Source: Bacteroidota bacterium (GTDB lineage: Bacteria; Bacteroidota; Bacteroidia; Bacteroidales; JACABE01). From it: DNA of 64,000 bases. Below are positions 44,098-51,610 of this stretch, one piece after another. Below the pieces are notes generated by a model that saw only the letters and a program-made list of their open reading frames with translations, was not told the origin of the DNA and searched no databases. Numbering within the stretch: position 1 is the first letter of the stretch; every line of letters starts with the position of its first letter. The stretch lies in contig JAPLDQ010000037.1 of assembly GCA_026391675.1 (NCBI GenBank), forward strand, positions 59,400 to 123,399. The letters are read 5' to 3'. A program made the position numbers and the translations under genes.

Positions 44098-45321
44098 ATG
44101 AAAAAAGGAAAAATCTTCCCCGTTTTTATACTCATGCTATTGGCATCAGTATTTACGCAGGCACAATTTGAATCGCAATGGCGGGGCATTCGCCGCGATG
44201 GAGTATACAATGAAAAAGGGCTGTTACAGAAATGGCCGGCAGAAGGTCTTAAGATGCTCTGGAAATTTGATGGTTTGGGTAAAGGCTTTACTTCAGTTAT
44301 AATTTATGGCGAAAAAATTATTACTTCCGGTATGATTGACACTACGGCTTATGTTTTTTGCCTTGACATGAAAGGAAACTTAATCTGGAAAACTGTTTAT
44401 GGGACTGAATGGACAGAATCCTGGCCGGGATGCAGGTCTACTCCAACAGTAAAAGATAATAAAATTTATGTCAGTTCCAGTTTTGGAAAGGCCGTATGTA
44501 TGGATGTAAACACCGGTAAGATATTATGGCGTAATGATTTAAAAATTAATTTTGGTGCACAACCTCCCAAATGGGGTATCGTAGAATCGCCTCTGATTGT
44601 AGATGATAAAGTCATTTTTTCAACTGGCAACAAAGAAAAAAATATAGTTGCGCTCAGCAGAATGGATGGGAAAACAATCTGGACTTCAGCCGGAGCAGGC
44701 GAACTGACAGCTTATTGTTCACCTCTGCTTATTGAACATCATGGAAAAAAAATCATCTGTACTTTAACCGCTAATTCTGTATTGGGATTGGAAGCTGAAA
44801 CCGGAAAACTCTTATGGAAATTTCCTAAAAAGAATACCTGGTCGGTACATGCCAATACACCACTCTATCATGATGGCTTTATTTATGTAGTCAGCGGATA
44901 TGGCAGTGGTGGAATTAAGCTGCAACTATCCGAAGATGGGAATACTGTTAAGGAAGTCTGGACAAATACAACGCTGGATAATCAGATGGGTGGTGTGGTT
45001 TTGCTGAATGATTATTTATATGGTTCCGGTCAGGATAATAAAACATGGCAATGTGTTGACTGGAAAACCGGAGTAATGAAATACCAGACCAGTGAAATTG
45101 GAAAAGGAGTAACCATTGCCAATGAAGGGTTTTTATATTGCTATAGCGATAAAGGAGATTTGACACTGCTAAAACCGGGCGAAAATGCTTTTGAAATTAT
45201 CAGCAGATTCAAGATTACATTGGGCACTGACTATCACTGGGCTCATCCTGTAATCAATAATAAAATTTTGTATATGCGTCATGGAAATACATTGATGGCA
45301 TATTCCCTGGCCGCTGAATAA
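44098..45321 (+). CDS. Secreted PQQ-type beta-propeller protein 1
   Basis: First gene of the cluster. 407 residues, with a Sec signal peptide (FPVFILMLLASVFTQA, cut near residue 23) and repeated PQQ-like blades with the tryptophan-docking pattern, such as VCMDVNTGKILWRNDL, IVALSRMDGKTIWTSAG and VLGLEAETGKLLWKFPK. The mature N-terminus begins with SQWRGIRRDG, the W/F-R-G motif shared by all five propellers here. There is no PQQ-binding vicinal Cys pair of quinoproteins, so it is more likely a scaffold, ligand-binding or BamB-like protein than a classical alcohol dehydrogenase. Its closest relative in the window is the protein at 62246. The next gene follows after 7 bases. Confidence 0.85.
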   Translation: MKKGKIFPVFILMLLASVFTQAQFESQWRGIRRDGVYNEKGLLQKWPAEGLKMLWKFDGLGKGFTSVIIYGEKIITSGMIDTTAYVFCLDMKGNLIWKTVYGTEWTESWPGCRSTPTVKDNKIYVSSSFGKAVCMDVNTGKILWRNDLKINFGAQPPKWGIVESPLIVDDKVIFSTGNKEKNIVALSRMDGKTIWTSAGAGELTAYCSPLLIEHHGKKIICTLTANSVLGLEAETGKLLWKFPKKNTWSVHANTPLYHDGFIYVVSGYGSGGIKLQLSEDGNTVKEVWTNTTLDNQMGGVVLLNDYLYGSGQDNKTWQCVDWKTGVMKYQTSEIGKGVTIANEGFLYCYSDKGDLTLLKPGENAFEIISRFKITLGTDYHWAHPVINNKILYMRHGNTLMAYSLAAE

Positions 45322-45328
45322 CCATAGT

Positions 45329-46756
45329 ATGCAAAACAAAAGTACAGGAAAATTAACTTTGATTTTTCTTGCTTTAACAGGCATTACTGCTTTTGTATTG
45401 TGGTTAGCCTATAATCCGGTAAAAAATCTGAACCTAAGCCTTCCGGGTATGGATAACAGACCCAAACGGTCTGCCGATAAAAATGACTCCGTTATTATTG
45501 GCGAAAAATATACTTTTCTGAAAGAAATAAACACTGCACTTACAGGTAAATGGCCTCATTTCCGTGGCATGGATTACGACAATATCAATAAGGAAAAAAT
45601 AAAGCTTATCGACCATTTTGAAAAAAGCGGTCCTAAGATAGTATGGAAGGCCGATATGGGTGAAGGTCATGCTGCTGCAGCCATTTACAACGGAAAAGTA
45701 TATGTATTGGATTACAACGAAGCCAAGAAAGCTGATGTACTCAAATGTCTTTCGCTGGAAACCGGAGAAAACCTCTGGCGCAGATCCTATACAGTGCGCA
45801 TCAAGCGCAACCACGGGATATCAAGAACCATACCCGCCGTTACTGAAAAATACATAGTAACGCTGGGACCAAAAGGACATGTAATGTGTGTAAGCCGGGA
45901 GAAAGGCGATTTCCTCTGGGGCCTGGATCTGGAAAAAGAATACGGAGGTGAGATACCGTTTTGGAATACCGGTCAGTGCCCGATGATAGATAATGATGTT
46001 GCCATCATAGCAACGGGTGGCAATGCCCTCATGATAGGTGTTGACTGTGCTACGGGCAAAGTGGTTTGGGAAACCCCTAATTCCGATAAATGGAAAATGT
46101 CTCATTCTTCCATCATGCCCATGCTTTTTGAAGGCAAAAAAATGTATGTTTATTCTGCCATTGGTGGTGTATGCGGTATCTCTGCCGAAGCTAAGGATGC
46201 AGGCCGATTGCTATGGAAATGCAGCGAATTCGGGCCCAATGTTGTTGCTCCTTCCCCTGTTATCCTTAATAATGGCAAAATATTTATAACTGCCGGCTAT
46301 GGCGTTGGCGCCATGTTGTTTCAGGTTCTTAAAAATAATGATGCCTACAGCGTTAAGGTGCTGCAAAAATACCTGCCTACCGAAGGCGTAGCTTCTGAAC
46401 AGCAAACCCCTGTATTTTACAAAGGATATATGTTTGCCATACTTCCCAAAGATGCCGGAGGACTGCACAATCAGTTTGTCTGCTGCAATCCTGCCGACTG
46501 TAAAAAAATTATCTGGTCAAGCGGTAATGATGTCAGGTTTGGACTGGGACCCTATATTATTGCCGATGGTAAATTTTTTATAGTGGATGATGATGGCAGC
46601 CTTAGCATTGCCGAAGCAAATACTTCAAAATTTGTATTGCTGAGTAAAACAAAAATAATGGATGGGCAGGATGCCTGGGGCCCCATTGCCATTGCTGACG
46701 GAAAACTTATCATGAGGGATTCAAAGGAAATGATTTGTATTGACATTAAAAAATAA
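45329..46756 (+). CDS. Membrane-anchored PQQ-type beta-propeller protein 2
   Basis: 475 residues with one N-terminal membrane helix (LIFLALTGITAFVLWLAY) and no cleavage site, so the propeller should face the periplasm. A ~60-residue linker is followed by the common motif PHFRGMDYD (near residue 76) and PQQ-like blades (LKCLSLETGENLWRRSYT, IGVDCATGKVVWETPN). No quinone-binding residues are recognisable. Close packing with genes on both sides (7 and 3 bases) indicates one transcript. Anchoring suggests that it works next to the membrane ferredoxin encoded at 48534. Confidence 0.82.
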   Translation: MQNKSTGKLTLIFLALTGITAFVLWLAYNPVKNLNLSLPGMDNRPKRSADKNDSVIIGEKYTFLKEINTALTGKWPHFRGMDYDNINKEKIKLIDHFEKSGPKIVWKADMGEGHAAAAIYNGKVYVLDYNEAKKADVLKCLSLETGENLWRRSYTVRIKRNHGISRTIPAVTEKYIVTLGPKGHVMCVSREKGDFLWGLDLEKEYGGEIPFWNTGQCPMIDNDVAIIATGGNALMIGVDCATGKVVWETPNSDKWKMSHSSIMPMLFEGKKMYVYSAIGGVCGISAEAKDAGRLLWKCSEFGPNVVAPSPVILNNGKIFITAGYGVGAMLFQVLKNNDAYSVKVLQKYLPTEGVASEQQTPVFYKGYMFAILPKDAGGLHNQFVCCNPADCKKIIWSSGNDVRFGLGPYIIADGKFFIVDDDGSLSIAEANTSKFVLLSKTKIMDGQDAWGPIAIADGKLIMRDSKEMICIDIKK

Positions 46757-46759
46757 AAT

Positions 46760-47716
46760 ATGAAGAAAAATATTCTATTGATATTATTAATTATCCTGAT
46801 TCTGGCTATCCTTGCCTTTATGGTAAACGATCTTTTCTTTTCGCATAAAACACAGGATAATCCCTACGAACTGAACACTGATAGTTTAAACAGATACGAC
46901 AGCAGTCTGGTTTGCTATAAAGAAATCTCTCAGATTCCGGTGGATATGGAGGAAGTGAATGCAATTAGCATTGATAAAAACGATAACATTATTGCTGCCG
47001 GAAGTAAGTTAATGGTCTTCGATAAAAACTTTAAAATGATAAATTCATCAGCTTTAACTGAAGCAGCAAGTTGTGTATGCGTTAATTCCAATGATGAGGT
47101 ATTTTTAGGTATTCAGCATCATATAGAAGTCAGGAATTTTACCGGGAAACTGCTCAGGCAATGGAATATAAAAAATTCTGAATCCGTACTTACCAGTATC
47201 GCTGTGGACGAAAGCAATGTATATGTGGCCGATGCCGGCGAAAGAAGGGTGCATCAATTTGATTTTAACGGTAAATTCATTAAGAATATGGGAGAAGAAG
47301 ATTCCATCAATGGTGTTCCGGCAATTATCATCAGGAGTCCGTTTTTTGATGTTGCCATCGGGCGCGATCAGGAAATATGGATAGTAAATCCGGGCATGTA
47401 TCTGGTGGAAGCTTTTGACAGTAAAGGCAAACTTAAATCATCCTGGGGCAGTTCATCAGATAAGATAGAAGGCTTCTGTGGCTGCTGCAATCCGACCCAT
47501 ATTACCCTGCTTGCTGATGGCTCCTTTGTTACAAGTGAAAAAGCAATACCAAGGGTAAAAATATATTCACAGACCGGAGAGTTTAAATGTATAGTAGCCG
47601 GGCCTGACCAGTTTAATGAAGCTACCAAAGGACTTGATTTGGCTACAGATTCAAAAAATAAGGTTTATGTTTTGGATCCTGCAAGAAAACAAATCCGCAT
47701 ATTCGTGAAAAAATGA
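46760..47716 (+). CDS. Membrane-anchored NHL-type beta-propeller with Cys-x-Cys-Cys motif
   Basis: 318 residues: a membrane anchor at residues 4-21 (ILLILLIILILAILAF), then NHL-like six-bladed propeller repeats (NAISIDKNDNIIAAGSKLMV, TSIAVDESNVYVADAGERRV, KGLDLATDSKNKVYVLDPAR). One blade carries GFCGCCNPTHITLL, with Cys240, Cys242 and Cys243, then SFVTSEKAIPRVKIYS. I recall the same GCCNP block in NHL proteins encoded beside Tat ferredoxins in other phyla, which would make it a family marker; metal or Fe-S contact is inference. No CxxCH haem motif is present. Same operon. Confidence 0.8.
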   Translation: MKKNILLILLIILILAILAFMVNDLFFSHKTQDNPYELNTDSLNRYDSSLVCYKEISQIPVDMEEVNAISIDKNDNIIAAGSKLMVFDKNFKMINSSALTEAASCVCVNSNDEVFLGIQHHIEVRNFTGKLLRQWNIKNSESVLTSIAVDESNVYVADAGERRVHQFDFNGKFIKNMGEEDSINGVPAIIIRSPFFDVAIGRDQEIWIVNPGMYLVEAFDSKGKLKSSWGSSSDKIEGFCGCCNPTHITLLADGSFVTSEKAIPRVKIYSQTGEFKCIVAGPDQFNEATKGLDLATDSKNKVYVLDPARKQIRIFVKK

Positions 47717-47723
47717 AAAGAGC

Positions 47724-47921
47724 ATGGACAGAAGATCGTTTGTAAATAATATTGCCAGAGTTTCCATACTTATCGGTATTGGTGCCGTAAGCGGAAAACT
47801 GTTGTTGAATGAGAATTCATCAGCTAATTGTGATTTTCAGTTTGTATGCAGTAAATGCAAAAAACTTACTGCCTGCAGTTTACCAGAAGCAACAAGATAC
47901 AAAGAGGTTTTTAATAAATAA
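47724..47921 (+). CDS. Small Tat-type Cys-rich protein (65 aa)
   Basis: 65 residues. The N-terminus MDRRSFVNNIARVSILIGIG has a twin-arginine motif and a weakly hydrophobic helix, as in Tat substrates. The mature part holds CDFQFVCSKCKKLTACSLPE, four cysteines spaced C-x5-C-x2-C-x5-C, enough for one Fe-S cluster or a zinc site. It lies between the NHL protein and the Tat ferredoxin, separated by 7 and 9 bases, and is probably their partner. The conserved setting and the Cys pattern argue that it is a true gene. Confidence 0.7.
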   Translation: MDRRSFVNNIARVSILIGIGAVSGKLLLNENSSANCDFQFVCSKCKKLTACSLPEATRYKEVFNK

Positions 47922-47930
47922 ATGAGTTGA

Positions 47931-48521
47931 ATGGGCACTGAAAAAGATATCAATGGTATTTCGAGGCGTGATTTCTTCCGCAAAGGCATGCAATGGGCTG
48001 TATTGCTTGGCGTGGGAGGACTCAGCGCAGCTTTGATTTCTAAAACAACAGCCGGCAAGACGGTCTGGCAGATTGATACGAAAAAATGCACGCAATGCGG
48101 AAGATGTGCATTGAATTGTGTAAAATCGCCTTCTGCCGTTAAATGTATCCATGCCTACGACCTTTGTGGTTATTGCGATTTATGCGGCGGGTATTTCAGG
48201 CCGGGAGTCATTATGCTTACCACTGCTGCCGAAAATCAGCTTTGCCCCACATCGGCCATCAAAAGAAAATTTATTGAAGAACCCTTTTTTGAATATGATA
48301 TTGATAAGAAACTTTGTATAGGCTGCAGCAAATGTGTAAAAGGTTGTGGCAGTTTTGGCAATGGATCCCTGCAATTGCAGATTGATCAGAGTTTATGCGA
48401 CAACTGCAATGATTGTTCCATAGCCCGTAATTGTCCTTCAAATGCAATAAGCAGGATAGATGCTTCAAAACCTTATCTGATGTTGGGGTTAAGAGAAAAT
48501 AACCAGTGGAAAAACAAATAA
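47931..48521 (+). CDS. Tat-exported polyferredoxin (NapG-like)
   Basis: 196 residues with the twin-arginine signal SRRDFFRKG at residues 11-19, followed by a helix that may remain as an anchor. The mature domain has several 4Fe-4S Cys sets: CTQCGRCALNC, CGYCDLCGG, CIGCSKCVKGCG and CDNCNDCSIARNCP. This predicts a periplasmic electron carrier with up to four clusters. In size, Tat signal and partnership with the adjacent membrane ferredoxin it resembles NapG of the NapGH quinol dehydrogenase. It would transfer electrons between the membrane protein at 48534 and the periplasmic propellers, which is inference. Confidence 0.85.
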   Translation: MGTEKDINGISRRDFFRKGMQWAVLLGVGGLSAALISKTTAGKTVWQIDTKKCTQCGRCALNCVKSPSAVKCIHAYDLCGYCDLCGGYFRPGVIMLTTAAENQLCPTSAIKRKFIEEPFFEYDIDKKLCIGCSKCVKGCGSFGNGSLQLQIDQSLCDNCNDCSIARNCPSNAISRIDASKPYLMLGLRENNQWKNK

Positions 48522-48533
48522 TAAAGCTTACAG

Positions 48534-49817
48534 ATGCAGAAAATCAGAAACATAGTCTTTTATATCTTCATGCTAATGCTGGCATTGCAAAGCTATGATC
48601 TGTCTGCTAAAAACCGTTTTCCCAAACCTGAATTCGAATCGGGACATACCCAGCCCAAAACCATTACACCTTCGCCCAGAACACTCATACTTGAATATCT
48701 CGATGTCATGGTGCTGCTGGTATCAATATCGCTGATAAGCTGGTTAATCCTGAAAAAGAGAAGCCGCAAAGGTGTTTTTCTGACGGGCATTTTTTCTATA
48801 CTTTATTTTGGATTTTACCGTGAAGGTTGTATTTGTTCCATTGGCTCAATACAAAATGTGGTGCTGGCACTTTTTAATACGCAATATAAAATTCCCCTGA
48901 CTGCCTTGCTGTTTTTTATCATTCCTGTATTGTATACACTTTTCTTTGGCAGGACTTTTTGTGCAGGCATCTGCCCCCTGGGTGCAATACAGGATATAAT
49001 TGCTGTTAAGCCAATCCCTGTAAAAATCTGGCTCGAAAAGGTTTTGGGCATCATACCGTTTATTTATCTTGCTTTTGCTATATTGTATGCAGCAACAGCC
49101 AGTGATTTTATCATTTGCCGCTACGATCCTTTTGTTGGATTTTACAGATTTGATGCCAGTTTTATGATGTTTGTCATCGGGGGATTGCTGCTGTTAATCG
49201 GTATTTTCATTGCCCGTCCCTATTGCCGTTATTTATGTCCTTACGGAGCCCTGCTGAATATCGTCAGCCGTTTTTCATTCATCCACATGAAAATTACACC
49301 TGCTGAATGTATCAACTGTAAACTCTGTGAAAATTCCTGCCCTTACAGTGCCATTAATATACCAGCCACCCACAGGGAAAAGGAAAAAACTTCAGTAATG
49401 GTAAAGCGTTATATTATGCTGAGCCTGATATTGCCGGTATTGGTTGTTGCCGGAGGTTTTATCACCTCAAATTTTCATGAAAACCTTGCCATGGTAAATC
49501 ATAAAGTTAAACTTGCCAGTGAAATATTACACAATAGCAATTATGGTATTAAAGGAAAAGAAGCCATTGAAATTACTGCTTTTAAATCATCGGGGCAGAC
49601 GGTTACACAATTAAATACTGAAGCTGCGGCTATTATTGCTGAATTTAAAACGGCATCCTGGTTTACCGGCGCATTTATCGGACTGGTGATTGGTCTCACA
49701 CTGATTGGCTTGTCTGTTTTTAAATATCATGTCGATTATACACCCAACAAGGCAAGTTGTCTGAGCTGTGCCAGATGCATGGATTATTGCCCTGTTTTAC
49801 CCGAAAAGAAATTATGA
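48534..49817 (+). CDS. Membrane 4Fe-4S protein (NapH/NosR-like)
   Basis: 427 residues with about six membrane helices. Paired Cys motifs lie at the helix ends, GCICSIGSIQ, FCAGICPLGAIQ and YCRYLCPYGALLNI, as in NapH/NosR/RdxA proteins. A 4Fe-4S motif CINCKLCENSCPYSA follows, then a periplasmic region of ~90 residues, a further helix and a terminal motif CLSCARCMDYCPV. It probably moves electrons across or along the inner membrane, by analogy between menaquinol or a cytoplasmic donor and the Tat ferredoxin at 47931. Two extra features, the N-terminal signal-like segment and the C-terminal second ferredoxin site, differ from NapH. Its 3' end overlaps the next gene by four bases. Confidence 0.85.
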   Translation: MQKIRNIVFYIFMLMLALQSYDLSAKNRFPKPEFESGHTQPKTITPSPRTLILEYLDVMVLLVSISLISWLILKKRSRKGVFLTGIFSILYFGFYREGCICSIGSIQNVVLALFNTQYKIPLTALLFFIIPVLYTLFFGRTFCAGICPLGAIQDIIAVKPIPVKIWLEKVLGIIPFIYLAFAILYAATASDFIICRYDPFVGFYRFDASFMMFVIGGLLLLIGIFIARPYCRYLCPYGALLNIVSRFSFIHMKITPAECINCKLCENSCPYSAINIPATHREKEKTSVMVKRYIMLSLILPVLVVAGGFITSNFHENLAMVNHKVKLASEILHNSNYGIKGKEAIEITAFKSSGQTVTQLNTEAAAIIAEFKTASWFTGAFIGLVIGLTLIGLSVFKYHVDYTPNKASCLSCARCMDYCPVLPEKKL

Positions 49818-51610
49818 CAGAAAATTCAAACATATATAAAGACCAGCGTTTGTGGAAAATCATACTGATTATTTCAGGAATATTCTCCTTTGCTGTATGT
49901 ATGCTGATTGTTGTCAATTATCTTCAGGTCAACAGCTCCGACCCGGTAAACACCAGGGTAATGAATGCCCTGTTACTCAGATTAAACCAGCATCCCGAAG
50001 ACCTTGCCCTCAGGAACGAAATCAGGGAATTTGACCTGCTGGCAAGGAAGGCATATTTTACTTCACAATGGCAAATCAGGATGGGGGGGTATTTATTCTT
50101 TATCGGTATCATACTAACACTGATTGCTGTAATTAAATTAGATACATTAAATAAAAAAATAGCGCTTGTTTCATCTGCTGCAACCGAAAAAATAGCGGAA
50201 TCGCATAAAAAAGCAAGGAAATGGATAGCCATTACTGCCGTAGCTTTATGCCTGCTTACACTTTTGCTTGCTTTTTTAACGCACAGAGACCTCAGCAACA
50301 GCCTCAGTGCGAAGCTGACTGCCAATAAGAAACAGCAATCATGCGACAGCACACAGCTCAGCTCAGTTCCAATACAGCAGGCCGATAGCAGTAACTCATC
50401 CGTAATAAACGCCGCAGCCGATACAGCAGCAAAGCTATCTTCCAATGAGTTTCCGACTGCTGAGATGAAAAAAAATTTTCCTTCCTTCCGCGGTGCCGGA
50501 GGTAATGGTATTGCCTATCAGAAAAATGTTCCGCTGAGTTGGGATGCTGCCACAGCAAAGAATATCAGGTGGAAAACAGCCATTTCCCTGCCCGGATATA
50601 ATTCCCCTGTAATATGGGGCGATGCTGTTTTCTTAAGCGGTGCTGAAGGACTGAAGCAAAAAGTATATTGCTTTGAACTCAATACAGGGAAAATCCGCTG
50701 GACTACTGATGTGAAAGGTATTCAGGGTTCGCCGTCAAAAACACCGAAAGTAACGGATAATACCGGTTTTTCTGCACCATCAGTTTGCACTGACGGAGAA
50801 AAAGTATATGCCATCTTTGCAAGTGGTGATATCATTGCCCTGGATATGCAGGGTAAAAAGGTCTGGGCACGTAACCTGGGGCTACCTGTTAATCATTACG
50901 GATATTCTTCTTCCCTGATGTGGGTGGATAACAAGCTGATTGTTCAGTACGATCAGGGCAATGCAGCCAATCTTTATGCACTTTCCTGCGAGACCGGCAA
51001 AACCGTCTGGACAACCCCAAGAAAGGTAAAAATATCCTGGGCATCACCGGTAATTGTGAATACAGGAAAAAGAACCGAGATTTTACTGATAGCAGAGCCT
51101 TATGTTGCCTCTTATGATCCTGCAACAGGAAAAGAATTATGGAAAATAGAATGCACTTCAGGTGAAGTAGGCCCTTCTGTAGCCTATGCCAACGGTATCG
51201 TATTTGCATTGAATGAATATGCAAAACTGGTTGCCATTCAGATAGGCGATCAGCCTAAAATACTCTGGGAAAACAATGAATACCTTTCCGATGTTCCCAG
51301 TCCTGTGGCCAATAACAACTATTTAATCGTAGTGACAAGTTCAGGAGAAGTTGCCTGTTATCATCCCAAAACGGGTGAAAAATACTGGAGTCATGATTTT
51401 GGATCACCCACCTATTCATCACCTGTAATGGTTGGCGATAAGGTTTTTCTGATGGACAAAAAAGGCTGCATGCATATATTTAAGGCAGATAAAACATTTG
51501 TATTGCTTGGCGAACCAAAAATAGGAGAATCCAGTGTTTGTACACCAGCCTTTGCCGAAGGGAAAATCCTGATACGTGCCGGAAATAATTTATATTGCAT
51601 AGGAAAATGA
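49814..51610 (+). CDS. Multi-pass membrane protein with PQQ-type beta-propeller 3
   Basis: 598 residues from the ATG at 49814, which overlaps the previous stop (ATGA); an upstream ATG at 49757 lies inside the preceding gene and is rejected. Three membrane helices (residues about 14-36, 88-109 and 136-156) precede a Ser/Gln-rich linker, then NFPSFRGAGGNG (near residue 217) starts a PQQ-like propeller (VYCFELNTGKIRWTTDVKG, YALSCETGKTVWTTPRK). The helix-1/2 loop with many Asn/Asp/Leu pairs resembles a periplasmic cap. A membrane-fixed receptor or electron-relay scaffold is suggested by context only. Confidence 0.82.
   Translation: MTENSNIYKDQRLWKIILIISGIFSFAVCMLIVVNYLQVNSSDPVNTRVMNALLLRLNQHPEDLALRNEIREFDLLARKAYFTSQWQIRMGGYLFFIGIILTLIAVIKLDTLNKKIALVSSAATEKIAESHKKARKWIAITAVALCLLTLLLAFLTHRDLSNSLSAKLTANKKQQSCDSTQLSSVPIQQADSSNSSVINAAADTAAKLSSNEFPTAEMKKNFPSFRGAGGNGIAYQKNVPLSWDAATAKNIRWKTAISLPGYNSPVIWGDAVFLSGAEGLKQKVYCFELNTGKIRWTTDVKGIQGSPSKTPKVTDNTGFSAPSVCTDGEKVYAIFASGDIIALDMQGKKVWARNLGLPVNHYGYSSSLMWVDNKLIVQYDQGNAANLYALSCETGKTVWTTPRKVKISWASPVIVNTGKRTEILLIAEPYVASYDPATGKELWKIECTSGEVGPSVAYANGIVFALNEYAKLVAIQIGDQPKILWENNEYLSDVPSPVANNNYLIVVTSSGEVACYHPKTGEKYWSHDFGSPTYSSPVMVGDKVFLMDKKGCMHIFKADKTFVLLGEPKIGESSVCTPAFAEGKILIRAGNNLYCIGK

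Noticed and set aside
46760..47716. Haem-binding reading of FCGCCNPTH
   Set aside because: The spacing is Cys-x-Cys-Cys-x-x-x-His, which is not CxxCH.
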